Assembly: GCA_021234535.1 (NCBI GenBank)
Contig: CM037838.1
Span: 9,626,672 to 9,690,671 of the forward strand
Length of the DNA: 64,000 bases
Origin: Stichopus chloronotus
Taxonomy: Eukaryota; Echinodermata; Holothuroidea; Aspidochirotida; Stichopodidae
Direction: 5' to 3'
Shown here: positions 1 through 21,782 of the stretch, in pieces
How the letters are laid out: each line of letters starts with the position of its first letter
Numbering within the stretch: the stretch's first letter is position 1
Made by a program: the position numbers and the translations under genes
The notes under the pieces: model-generated
The model's database searches: none
What the model saw: the letters and a program-made list of their open reading frames with translations, nothing else
Told to the model about the DNA's origin: nothing

Positions 1-8229
<8,229 letters not shown>

Positions 8230-8640
8230 TTTCTTTTCTTCAATAGCAACAGTTTCAACAACGATAACATAACGACATCAACAATAACCACAATACCACC
8301 ATCAGTAACATAAACAACCAACAACAACCTTAGTCGCAAAAACAGGAGAAACGATAAACAACAGTGACAATAACAGTAACAACAATCATAACAACAACTG
8401 GTAACAGCAGCAGCAGTAACAATAAACCAACCTCAGTCAGAAAAACAAGAAACAATCAAACACAGTCACAGTGACAACAATAACAACAAAAGTAACAACA
8501 GAAGTAACAATCAACCAATCTTAGTGACAAATACAATACAAACAGTAAAAAAAAACAGTGGTAATAACAGTAACAACAATAAAATAATAGTTGGTAACGA
8601 CAGCACTGTGAAGAATAACATGTTATGACGTCATAAATAT
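8230..8640 (+). repeat. ACA/AACA-rich degenerate array with a longer period
   Basis: About 400 bases made largely of AACAACAATAAC-like text. A longer unit recurs: a phrase like ACCTTAGTCGCAAAAACAG at about 8327 returns at about 8429 and about 8517, so the period is roughly 90-100 bases. Confidence 0.75.
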
Positions 8641-11600
8641 GTCGTCATTCACTAGGTCTCTCTAAATCTATTATATCATTCAAAAGAAAGAGAAATATTA
8701 GCACTTAAGTTCGGCTATACCATCAAGATGCACCGAGTCTATAAAATATTTCATTCATTGTGCTTTCATGTCCCGTTCCGTATTGCCCTTGCATACGCCA
8801 ATCTCAATTCACGCAGAAAATTGTGGGATGCGAGTCAGATAAACAAACCGTGCTCACCATAGGTAACGTAAAAATATACACACTTTTAGACTGATTATAA
8901 CACACTTGCTTAGACGGAAAATACGGTTTACGTGCTGCTTAAGACACAGAACTGTAGGTGCGAACGCTCTGTGCACCATCAGTTGGTCTAAAAAAGGAGA
9001 AGTTGAATAGGCTATATTTCAAAAGAAATTCAGTTTTTGACACGTGTTGTAGGTACGAGAGTATGTTTGTTTATATGCAAGATACAACACTTTCATACTT
9101 ACTTGTCAACTCCATATTCGTGTATGGTTTTAGCGCAGATAGTACATAAATCAACGAAACATACATAATGTTATTTTCCGATGAGAGTTGGGGGGTGGAC
9201 TGTATAAATCTCACAGACAGAGGTTCTAATAATCGATTTTTCAGAAACTCTGCGACACCAAAGTGTCAACTTTTCAGAAGGAAAATACAATTTCTTTAGT
9301 ATTCGTGACTTAGACACAATATAGACTTGGATAAGTATAACTTGTAGACTGCCACACATGCATGATTAGGAGTGATAGTACTGAAGTGTAAGATTTATTT
9401 TTAACATCAGTGCTACATCATGCCTGTTGTGTTTTACATACATACAAATTCTCGTGAATCTGATTTTCCCATATGGACATAATTTCGACAACGATAATCT
9501 CCCATTTTAAGCTCCTGTATCCTGCTATCTATATTCCGTGACACTCACGCGTATATTTATCTCTCTGCCTGAAGGTATTATCCATCTTACGAAGATGAAA
9601 CCATATCCGTGATTGTATTAACCACAAATATGAAGTATAAAGCAAACAAAATTTGAATGTTTTGTGCTGCTTGTGCGACTTGGAATTCTTTCATTTAAGT
9701 AGATCATTTAAGATATTATCAAGTTAACCCAAGATCTAACTAGTACTGGTGTACACTGAAATTTTTAGAGAAAAAAATATATTAGAAACATATAATTCAA
9801 ATTACTCACGCCATTGACTCAAGAGTATGAATGATCGCAACTATTCTTCAAAGAAGATTATAGTTTCAGGTAAGAAAGTACTATTAATTGCAATTAAAGT
9901 ATGCCCGATTTACCCAACTGAATTCATATTTGAAATATCAACTATTGACTAATCCGTCAGATAAGAACTTAGACTATCAAACAAAATGAATATGTGTGTG
10001 TATTTTTCCCTGGCCACAGTAATTGCATCCAAACAAGAAGTGAACCGTGTGTTGTATATGACAGGTAAGACATTACTATCGCTGCTTGTATATTGTCATA
10101 TTTCTTTTTACAACACTGTTGATATGACCACTCGTGTGAGATAGCGCCATGGTGGGACAAACAGACCAACGGGACACCAGCCATAAGACTTGTAACAAAA
10201 ACAAAAGAAGCCGTCTCTGTTTGTTTTTATGACCAAGACTACACGTTGAGAATGTGTCGTCAAACCACGGCAGCTCAAAGCAACTACCTTTGATGTTAGT
10301 GTTTTTTTTATATCTATATGAATGGCGAATATGTCGATGGATTTTCAAAGGGTAACTATCATATGACATTGTTTGACGAGAGATCAACTGAAATTAAAAA
10401 ATTCGCATGTTATAAAGTGACGTGGAAAATCAGACTTTAACTCTAAAAATAGTATCTTCTAGACCGAGGGTACAATAGTACTAAATTTTGCACGTAAGTA
10501 CAGTTGTAACAAGTTCTAAGTACATTGAGAGAGCCTAAGAAATTTACTGTCTGACTGTCAGTATCACTGAAGATGATCTAGATTGTGGATCGAAAATTTT
10601 ATAGAAACCTAGCAATACAGTTAAGATGAAATGACAGCTTTTCTCTGTATGTTTTGTTTGTTGTATTGAGAGTCCAAATGACTGCAACCAAAATTAATAT
10701 CTCCAGAAAGACTGAGTCTACCATCAACAGAATTCTTTGGCGTTCTTTAATAATCTCAGACTTGTTGTACACACTTTGGATTTGCAATATGATTGATAGA
10801 TTGTATCTTTTGAGTGTCATCAGTATTACGATATCATTTTGAAATTAATGGTGCAGAGCTCAATCACAATTCACTTACAGGTGAAGCTGTGGAGAATTTA
10901 AAGTTGTAACGACATCGTCTTCTCAATGTTGGCTCGTAGTTTTCTTCTCAGTGTTACACGGTATTGCCTTGGTATAGTGCATTGCACTATAGTCCTGCTG
11001 ACAGTCGCATTCGATTACCTGTAAGTAAATCGCGATTAATCGCTCTCAAAACCTGCGATTTTTCCACTACAAATGTTACAGAATGATGCTATTTTGGTTA
11101 CTCTATGTTAGGCAAGGTCGTGGGTTTTATTAGTCAGCCTATGGGATCCACAAAAATACAGTATCAAGTCTCAGTGTATTTATATTTCATCAAAATGGCT
11201 TACGTCATCAGTGAAGAAATGTTACCAAAGGAAAAACAAACAAGTGAACACTAACATTAATTTGCTATACCTGTATCGTTAACTCGCATCGATGTACAAC
11301 GTCCGAAGTCATATATTACACAGTTGCATTCATCGATGGTTAGTTGATTACAGCAGTTAAGTACAGAAATGTCGCCCTGCCTTACGTATTTAAACTTTCG
11401 ACAGTGAACACGGAAGGGTAGTGACCTTTTCATTTTTTTTACCTTTTTTGTTTTTTTCAAAGGTCGTGATAGGGATTAGTTAACCACGAAGCAGACTGAA
11501 GAGATCCTCAGCTACAACAGTGAGCGGCAATAGAACTAGTTTACTTGGGAGCATGCGTCGAACGCTCCAACTCCTTGTTGGTGGTAATTACTCGTTGAAC

Positions 11601-14600
11601 ATCAGACTAATTGGTATCATGCAAAATACATCCACATAACATACTGAGCAGTCTTCCTGGATATTTTAAATAAATGAAAAAAAAAAACAAAATGAAGAGA
11701 CAAGAAAGTAATTAACAACATGAACTATATGCAATGATTATCAATAGAAAACGAGTTGAGAGTTAAAAAGATCTGATCAGTTTAATCCATTAAGTCACAG
11801 AAAACACACGATTCTTTGTTTTTTGTTTTTTAGCTTGGCTCTTTCTATCAACTGAAACAATATTTTGGAGATATTTTTGGTTTTTAGCAATTTCTTATCA
11901 AAAAATTTACAAGTTGCCATGGAACCCATTTATGGGGAATGACTGCACCAAACATCTGTATTGAAACTTTCTTAAAACTGTTAATCCTCCTTTGATCATG
12001 GGAACTTACCCTAAAGGTGATAGTCCTATTAATATCTTAATGTGACGTCAATCTCTTCTCGATAACCTTCTGCCGATGTTACTAGTGTATACTCTTTGCA
12101 TAAACTCGTATTCAGTGAATACAGTTGTGATAACAAAAGCGGTATATGAACACACGATGTTTCATGGCGTTTTTTTTTTTTTTTTTGGAGAAGAGACTGA
12201 CGTCACATGACAGATTTGTAAGATGATCAATCACCGTTAAGGTCGATCTGTCTTTCGTTGAAACATGGAACTACTATGAAGTTCCTTGTGGTTGCAAGTT
12301 CCTCCTAGTATCGAAGCTGAACATGAGGAGCTACAGCCATCTCCCCAATCTGATATTGCATTTGCTATACCAGGTGGTGTCAGATATGTTATTAAAAAGG
12401 TGATTACACTGAAATACTTCACATCAAATATTAATTGCACACATTGCACACATTAAACTAAAATTTACCTTGGAAAATTTTATTTAGTCTGTTAATTAAC
12501 TATGTTATTATCTGTCAAATATGTCATTGACTAAAATACTCCATCCGTCTTTTTAATATTATATATTACATATTATAAAAAAAATATACTCCATAAAATG
12601 TTGCTTCCATAAAGTCGAATCTTAACTCTCCCATTCTTAATATTGTCTCATCTCGCCTTAAAATAAGTTCAGTAGATTGTTCTAGTCTATCAAACCAGAG
12701 TCACTGACCGTATTACATTTAGTTCAAGATAATGTCGTTATCTCTTTGTTTTTTCAAAAATGAATTGACAATGACGGTAGATTTCGTCTTTCACTTCAGG
12801 GTGTTTCGTTAGCCCCCAAATGAATTGTCTGAGGTAGACTCAATGAATTCAGCTCTCCGAACCTATGTTTACATTACCATTTCAGGTTATTTATTCTGGT
12901 TACAATATCATTAGATGAAAGTCGAGAGTTTGATTATCCAGACATAGACAAGTGTGTTTATGTAAGGTCTTTTTTTTTTTAGGAATGTTAAAGATGCTCT
13001 GTGATGTGAATGCAAATTTTGTTTATTCAATGAAAATTACCCTTTTTACCTTAGTTCTTGTCTCCCACTTTGTATGGAATAATGAAATATAAACACTAGG
13101 CTACACTCCGAGGCTCTAACAATGTTTGGAATTGTTGGTCGAAGTCCTTCCCCGTCATGCCGGTCGTTACTCATAACCTTACGTACGGTAGAAGTTTACG
13201 GCTTCTTTTGAAGGGAGACTCCTCAGGGCGTTTCTCATAATTACCCCAGCTGTCCTCCACCGAGTCGCACATCTCGGACTTCCTCAATTGACGCAATATT
13301 AACTGCGAATATATGTGGAGACGGTATAATTTGAAGTTTATCATGGACACATATTTAGAGGAGAAAAGTCTAGTTCCAAAGGCAGGGAACGTAATTCAGG
13401 TCGTTGTATATCGAGTAAGGGCTGTAAAATAGACCTATATTGGACCTCTAATTTGTATGAATGGTATCGTATACAGCTGCACCGACTTGAACGAGTTTTA
13501 TTCTCAAATGGGAAGAAATAATATAATGACGGACAAGTCTAAATTACCAGATTTCCATTTTCAATAGCGCTAGAATTAATTATGCAATTATTTTGATTTA
13601 CATCATGTTAAACTCATTTGTAATTTAATATAGAAAAACAATATTTAAATCAATTTCATGTCAGAAAAGCTGATATAGAACAGTTGTGCGTTAAAGTACT
13701 TTGCAGGTGAAGGGGGATACATGCTCAACAACAAGATCTTGCCTACGTTTGCATATACCAACCATTATTAATATGTGCAAAATTCCAGCAATTTTCACAT
13801 CATATGTTGATTTTAGATTGTGCGGTACTCTAAGACATTTACTGTGAAATATTATAGTAAGTTAATAATCCGTTCATAACCCACGAAATCTGCAAAAAAA
13901 TTCTTGTAATGGGGAGGGGGGGGGGGGTAAATGTCCCCCTATCCACACTGGCCACGTCACTGCAAAATAGCGACGATCCTGCAGAACAAGACTGCGGTAT
14001 TTGTGATGTTCTTAGAATCCTGGAGCGGTAGAGTGGTATTGTAGGAATGAGAGAAGAGAAGAGCAACAACAGAAAACTGTTGCAGTTGAAATATAATTGA
14101 GACATACGAGGACACACATTTATGTTAACCAGTGGAGCTACTGGTTATCCGGCACTTTGCCTCACAATTTCAGCGGACAATTACGTAAACAATCCTACAC
14201 CAAATCGAACACTCTTCAGTACTTCCACTTACATCGTTCGACCGCGAAATTTCACTGGCGCTATTTCATTTTACTTGAGACGCTTTTGAACCCGAGGAAC
14301 TGATTCTGCAGAATGCGTTTTACTGCTCACTGCTGGACGGTACCTATCCCTTTTGACTGGCAAAACAAGAGCCGATTTATGTCTCATTAAAGAGACTTAA
14401 CAGACATGTTGGAAGCATAGTGCCGTCCCTTGGTGTTCGGATTTTACAGCCAGGAATAGATAAAAAGGGCCACGGTTTTGAAAATATTGGGATTTTATCT
14501 TCACAAAAAGCTCTGTAAAATCAGCTCAATGATGAACAGGGAAACCAACGGAGTTTGTATGCGAAAGACGGGGACGTCCAGTACTAGTACGTCACTCTTG

Positions 14601-17600
14601 CGTACAATACAATTGCATGAATCTTGAAAGTGTAACATGAAAAACAATACTTCATAGAGGAGCACTGGGAGAGACTGTTTGTGGTGTGTTTATCAGTTAT
14701 GATTCTACAAACTTTTACAGTTTGTAGTGATAAGCTACAAAGCTGAGTTTATAAGCCGAAAGTGATACTTTCTGCTTACATTACAAAGATTCTAATCATT
14801 TTGTTTTCTTCTATCTCTGCTAAGTTATGATTGTGTTTGCTTGCTGTACTTTGAAGTAAGATGTTATCATAGTGATATGTGATGAGACTGAAGTCATAGA
14901 AACAGAGAAAAAAAAACAAACAAGAACAAATATCATTTGAGGGAATCAAAGATTCAATAAAAGGATTCATTTCTGACCACAAAATCTTTAACCGCCAAAA
15001 ATATAAATTAATTGGCTTTAAAAATATCGGGGGGGGGGGGGAACCAAACTCAAAATCAAATATTCTACCACTGAAATGTCAACAAATCCTCAGGGAATGG
15101 CTTTTACAACGTTATTACTACAAATGTCAACATTTCTTTGTCTGCAATTATGGGTGAGAGAGGAAGGTGCGTATAGAGGGGGAAGATTGAAAGAGAAGAC
15201 GTAAGGGAATACTTGAGAGAACGATAATGGGAGAAAGAAAGGGAAACGGGAAAGGTAGGAGACTGAATAAGAAGAGAGAGGAGGGGATATGGAAATGTGT
15301 ACAATTCAAACCAATAAAAATGTTCAGTACAGGATTGTGAACCTCATAGCAACTTTGAAATTTCGATTTAATTTGATTTATTAGATTTCCATACAATGCA
15401 GTGAGCAAGTCGCATCAGTGGATTGTAGCCGGCTGACCGGGTTTCTCGAACTGCTCATTTATTTTTAAATACTTGAGATGATGTTTGTTAAATGACAGGC
15501 AAATAATTTATTTTGACATCATTTTACCTTGGTCATGGCACATTCTCTTACGCTCTTACGTGGACCTGAACACAGGAAAATCATCGAAATGGTGAAATTC
15601 GACTCTTCATCCCCATTTTACTTTTGGAAGTCTCTGCATCATCAACGATTGAGAACACGCATGATTGAGAGCGCTTTATTTATCGAGCACTCATCTTATG
15701 GAGATGTCGTTGTTGGCAGTCGCAGAGACACATTATCGTGAGTCGGATGAAATATTACCCGTTTATAATATTCATAACATGTAAAGTCACTTAAAAACAT
15801 CGATAACATGAAACAAAAAGCGTGAAAGGAAATTAAATTACCGTAACAGATACCAAAGTAGGAGCCTACCTGACAGTTTTTTTTAAAAAAAAAAAATAAT
15901 AATTCAAGGACTGGGGAAAAAGTTAATTTGATATAACCGTAAGCCAGGCACATTGTTAACGCATGGTGAGGCAATGTGAACAGATGTCTTTGAAGAGAGT
16001 CGATCTATGTTAGTAGTGGTATTTCGAGGTTATTAGTCATTAGTCGTATGTATACATTAGTCAATATATTAATACATTCTTCGGTTACATTCACATCTGC
16101 TGGAAATGCCATTACACAATATGTTCTAGACGGCATCGCATCGTATATACTTGCAATAAAAACAGTGATCCAGTCATTTAAATCGAGTACTGACCTTCAA
16201 ATTCACAAGTCAATTATACTGAAAGGAAATAAGAAAAAAAGAAGGAGAAGGAGAAGTTAACCGGATAATTGCCAAGTGCAAGTACCCCTCTTACGTCATA
16301 TGTCGAAAGATATACTATTGATATCCATTCAAGGTTCAAAACTAAAAAGAAGCTACAATTTCTACTACGTTACATACGTTTCTTTTTAAATAAATTAATT
16401 TTGCATGTGATCAGTCGCGAATAAAAGTATTTAGAGAAAATGCTTTATAATAAGCAATACCCTTTATTTTATGTTTTTTTTAATTAACTATACTATAATT
16501 TAATGCTTTATCGTCCAAATCATGGAAGCTTCTTCTCAGTTTAAAACATAAACATCGGGTACTTAAAAACTTGAAGCGGAATCTGATTTAATGCAGTCGT
16601 CGATAGCAAAACAATGTATCCACACGTTAGTCCATGTTAGAAGTGCGATAAGCCAGAAATGCACAAAAAGTGCACACATTCTTCCATACTAGTGAGGCAA
16701 TGTAACAACCAAGTACTTAAACGGCTCTGTAATGTTTTTAAATGGAACGTTACAGAACCTACAAAACGCAAAGTATAGTACATCATCTTCACTCAACTAA
16801 AGGAATTGTAAAATTCAAGGAAACTAAAGAAAGTATGACTTCCTCATTTTTCATGACTTATAACTTAATTTAAACGTACCTTTCGTAGTATTTTATAAAT
16901 GTCTCTCGGAGCGTATAATGCGTGAAGGTTACTTGGGGATTTTAATTTCGTCTTTCGAAACAAATACATTATGAATGTATAATCATTGAGATATATAATC
17001 ACCTGATCACAATCATCGAGATTGTGCAGCACGGAAATAAAGATGACGAGCAGTTGTATTCATTGTGCTCTAGCGCCACTGCACATGGGAGCCCAATTTA
17101 CATGAACATGGCGCGGATGAGGGAAAATGTTCATTACTCAACGAAATAACAAAAGGCCGTAAGCTTTAACTGTGACTGAAGTGAATTTAACTTAGACAAG
17201 TGACTTCAATATCAAATTGGTAATTTCATCCTAGCGATAATATTTGTGCAATATTACCTTGCAGCACATTTCGATCACTTACTTAACGACAGTGTTAGAT
17301 CTACACTTAAATTAATTAGTGAACTCTCAACTGGGTCTTGTCTAGATAATTCGTGTACCCTTACGTCACGTGACTTAACATGGAAATAAAAAAGAATACT
17401 CAATCAGTTCCCTGAATCAGAGATACCGTAATTTATAATCTAATATCGGAAGCCTGGTGTGGCTGTGGGAGGGTACTTTAATTGAAAGAATTAAAGCCAT
17501 CGAAATAGGAAACATACTCAGTGGATAATGATAGAACTGAGTTTGATGTAACTAAGTTTTCACTTTACTATATTGATGCAAGTTAGGCTTGTATCAATCC

Positions 17601-17681
17601 TGTCATTCAGTCTTGAAATTTACTCTGAGCTGCACTGATGAGTTCTAACAAGGACGAAACAGTACTGTCTGCAGATTGAGT
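8641..17681. other. Gene-free stretch
   Basis: No supported exon on either strand. It holds runs of 12 G (13916-13927) and 13 G (15029-15041), purine-rich DNA at 15150-15290, and ordinary AT-rich sequence. Confidence 0.55.
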
Positions 17682-17693
17682 TTATATATATAT

Positions 17694-17737
<44 letters not shown>

Positions 17738-17859
17738 TATAATATATATAGATATATAATATATATCACATATATAATATATATAATATTATAATATATA
17801 TATACACATATATATATATATACACATATATATACACATATATATATACACATATATAT

Positions 17860-17904
<45 letters not shown>

Positions 17905-17923
17905 TATATATACACATATATAT
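17682..17923. repeat. Compound (TA)n / (TACACA)n microsatellite, about 240 bp
   Basis: TA runs broken by CACA or CACACA inserts and by ATAATATATA segments. Reading it as protein gives Tyr/Ile/Cys/Val strings that are not genes. Confidence 0.95.
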
Positions 17924-20365
17924 TTCATTTTTTATATACAGTTATTTTTTTAGAGTTAATGTCAATAGAACTGTTGACCTAAGGTGCAACCCACGGTAAT
18001 ATATGTTTGTGTATATATATATAAGTAATAAAAAAGGAACAGAGATCTATTTTAAAGAATGACTTTAAGACCTACATATGCGAAATCTCATAAGTATTTG
18101 TTCAAAATTTTTGGCAGGAGAACGTTGTGATTCTACATTTCCTGTATGGTATCAATAGTAAGTAAGAATTGTAAGTACTAGTTTGTACTGTGAAAATTTG
18201 TTTGATGTTAACAGGAGAAACGAAGATTCTGGAACAAGAATTCCCTTTATAAGAAAAAAATAACTTCGACTTCGATTTGGGTATATATTAGACTAACTTA
18301 GGAATGTCATACCAAACACTGTATTAAACTTTACCCCTAGGCTTATTTATTGCCCATGTTTGGGTCATTGACTGTGCACGATCGTCTGAATGTTACACAC
18401 GCAGAATAATTTCGAAAATATCTCATTTCGGCTGAGAGATCGTTTCCAAAATGTGTACTGTTTAATTTCAAGTCCGACATTTTCCCCTTTTCCCACCTGT
18501 CAACAATATCGTAAACAAAGGAAACGTTACTCTCAAAACGAGAATAAAGGGACTTACCGTCCGACGAACAGTAGACAACGTTGCACGGAACTCATTCTAA
18601 AGGTATCCTACAGTGACTCAAAATCATACAAGGAATGCGAAAGAACTGTTTAAGATCAAACTCAAGTAAATCATTAAAGACGGTACATCAACTGAAAGGA
18701 AAATATGAATCTTACCGCTTACATGTCTAATTGAGGCGGCGGAATTCTCCAGTTCCTTTTAATTATTTTACTTCATGTCATATTCGTTTTGTATCTCCTT
18801 TTTTATTTTCTCTTTGTTTCCTCTGTTTTGTCGTTCGCATTTTGCTGTCAGACTTTTCCTTTCTCACTGCCTTAGCTCTCGGTATGTAATGTTTTGGCTC
18901 ATGAATTGGTTTTGTGTTTTATCTGCGGTAACGTAGATTCCAATGGTTTTTCATCCACTCACATTGTCTGTCGAAATGTACAGACCTGACAAGTGATTCC
19001 ATGTTCACATTGATTTTCACGAAAATTGATCTTTCTTCACTCTATCCTTTTGATTTTCAAAGACAGCGCGAATTTTAAATGAGAAAAATAAAGCCTAGTT
19101 ATTGACTTGGTAGAAGGAGATGAAGCGTTATAAGACCGGTAAAAAAACTTTCAAAGAATTATTGGTAGCAAATTTAGAAGAAAATATGTCTGGTGTCTTC
19201 GTTCTGACCAGTAAGCAATTTTTCATACATTCTTGATCAGCCAGATGTATTGGCAATATAACTGTACTTCCTTTAATATTTCATCAATCATGAGTAAAAA
19301 AGTGAGAAGAAAATTAAGTCAAACTTAAAGAGTATGAAGATATTCTTTTATAGAAATTAATCTGATTATGCATGTAGGGCTTTCTTTCCACATTTTGTAA
19401 TGCAATTTCCGTTGATAACTTTGCCAATAAATTTTAAAACGATGTATGGGCTTTCAGCATATTCAGAAGTTTTACATTGTTTCTCTTTTGGAATATGTCA
19501 TGCTCTTGTCTTATAAAAAGGGGTAAAACTGAATAAGGAGCCACGGGAGACTTGACAAAGTCATTGCAGTTATTGCAGTATATGGTTGAGATCTTGGAAA
19601 CATTTTAGCCATTTATTACCAAACTCGAAAGTAAGATATATTGCCTTGTACCAATTTGCCACGTATATTTAATCAAATGACTCTTGCTTGAGCTTTGCCG
19701 GCAAACCTGTAAAGATTCATCCACCTGCGATGTCCCCCCCCCCCCCCCGTCATGATGAAGTATTCTCATACTACTGTAATTAATGTATTCCATTACTGAT
19801 ATTTATTCATCGAGTGATATTCATCGTATCAGTGTAGTATTCCCAAGATCTTTTCATATCGTGTTTTAATTTGCCCCAACTCACAGGACCCCACTCTAAC
19901 ATAACCCGACATCCATATATATCCGCTACAAAGAATATATTCATCTATATAATCGTTTAAAACGTTTGTTACATAAATCTGACATCCTGTGAATCATCAT
20001 ATACAGTATTGCGATAAACCTGATAAGGCTAATAAATGAAAACTTCTCAGTCTTCATATTAACTTTATCTACACATTTGAACATCTATATCCTCACAGGC
20101 CTGCTTCAGTTTCATACTTTATTTTTTTTTATATCTTATATCTAGGCAGCAGTGATATGTTATCTCTCTCTCTCTCTTTTTCTGCCTTTCTTCCAAAGAA
20201 AGAAAACTGTTCCGATGGTTATATCAAGTTAAAAGAATAACGAACAAAGTGTATGGGCTGTCGCATGAGTTCTACAAATGTAAAGGAAAACACTGCAAAA
20301 GTTTTATTTTTGTATTTTGTTCATTTCATCATCTCACTGCTATAATCTAAAAACGGATGGGCACA
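17924..20365. other. Gene-free stretch
   Basis: No recognisable coding sequence. A run of 15 C lies at 19734-19748 and a short CT run at about 20161-20180. Confidence 0.55.
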
Positions 20366-20494
20366 TATGCCTCCTATTAAATTGTTGGGTAAAATTAGAT
20401 ACTGATGTTGGTTAAAAACTATCCATTACCCAAGAAGGGGAATTGTTTCACCAACTTGGATATTTTGTTAAACAACAGTTTGGTAGGAGGCATA
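20366..20494. repeat. Long imperfect inverted repeat (hairpin)
   Basis: TATGCCTCCTA at 20366-20376 pairs perfectly with TAGGAGGCATA at 20484-20494. Pairing continues inward with mismatches for about 50-60 bases per arm (GTTGGTTAAAAACTATCC opposite AATTGTTTCACCAACTTGG). The loop is near 20428-20440. Confidence 0.7.
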
Positions 20495-21475
20495 CTTAAC
20501 CAACTTATTATAGAACGTAGTATCGGTAACAAAGTGTCTAAACGAAAGGTAGTTCTATGTTACCTCAAGTCACAAAGTCCATAGTTTTGTTTTGTTTCAT
20601 ATTATAGTCTCGAGAGATATATATCATACCTGATAGATCTGACAAGGTTATGTTATGGTCACAGACTTTGGAAAAGGTGAGTTGAGACTAGTCTTAAGAC
20701 TCGTCAAAATGAATGACATCATATTACGGATTGCGTGCTTCAAATTAGAGTAACAATATTTATCGATTCATACGAAAGACATTTTATTTCTCACCGAGTG
20801 TTTGCATGAAAATGGTCTCCCCAAGAAGACGCATCCTTGTAATTATACAATATGGCGAGATAATCAAACATATTGCAATGGTGAGGGAATAATTGTTCGA
20901 ACATGCATCAAAGTGTATGATATCATGTGAGAAATGGCTAAATGCGAGGAGCGTTTGATCACCTTGTCTTAATTTTTTCACCTTATGATGCTATCGAAGT
21001 TTTATGACTTTTTGTTGCAGAAAGAGAATGGAAATGTTTGACAAAACGTATCCGTAAAATGACAATCTTTGGTGGATATCTGTGTCAAACCTTGCCTTCG
21101 AGCCTCGATTACTGAAAATGATTGACACCGGAGTCAGAGCTCCAACAAACATTTTCCTCCCCAAACAATAGTCCTCGTCTCTGTAACACCCGAGGGAAAT
21201 CACGAGCTTTTGAGAGCGGTCGAATTAAAGGATATGGCTGAGAATTAAAATGTCTGATTTCTCTGGGCATCCCAGAGGAAGAGTAGATATCTGTCCAAAC
21301 CTGAAGCACAAGTTATGTCTTCTCTGATCATAATGCAAGAATGTTTGTCTGTGAAGATTCTGGGGATTAAAACGACCAAACCGTTGCAGACAAGGACTAT
21401 GTTTCTCTTGTCCCCTCAGACACCCAGAAGAACAAAATACCGCTTGATACATTAAAAGGTTTGTTCAATCTTTAC

Positions 21476-21782
21476 CTAAAGGTGATTCCAATGTAAACTT
21501 TATGTGATTTCTGCCATTGAATTTCGTTCGGAAAAAATATATGGTATTCCGTAGACTTATTTCAGAGTAACTTGATTGTTTTATCTCAGAAATATCAACG
21601 ATCTCTTCAAAAGTAATCGTGGACGTGTCTGTAGTCTCTTTCTCACACGTAACAACAGCCAGCCTCATAATTTCTATCGCATACGACTCAATGTTTCTTT
21701 CTGGCCAAACTTTCTCCTCGGCGAACGTCAAATAACTCGTTCGTAAAGAGCCACGCGCCCGAAAAGTGGACGCGGTATCCAT
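21476..21782 (-). CDS. Orphan candidate first exon, unknown product
   Basis: On the minus strand an ATG at 21782 in good context (GCCAATGG) opens 102 codons that end exactly at a strong donor, CTTTAG|GTAAAG (21476/21475), phase 1. The peptide begins MDTASTFRARGSLRTSYLTF and is rich in Thr, Glu and Ile, with no signal peptide or membrane helix; I recognise no domain. A TATTATAT sequence lies about 30-40 bases before the ATG (21812-21822). The following 480 bases hold short open frames in three phases, and no clear second exon. It could be a real gene whose later exons I cannot join, or chance. Confidence 0.28.
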
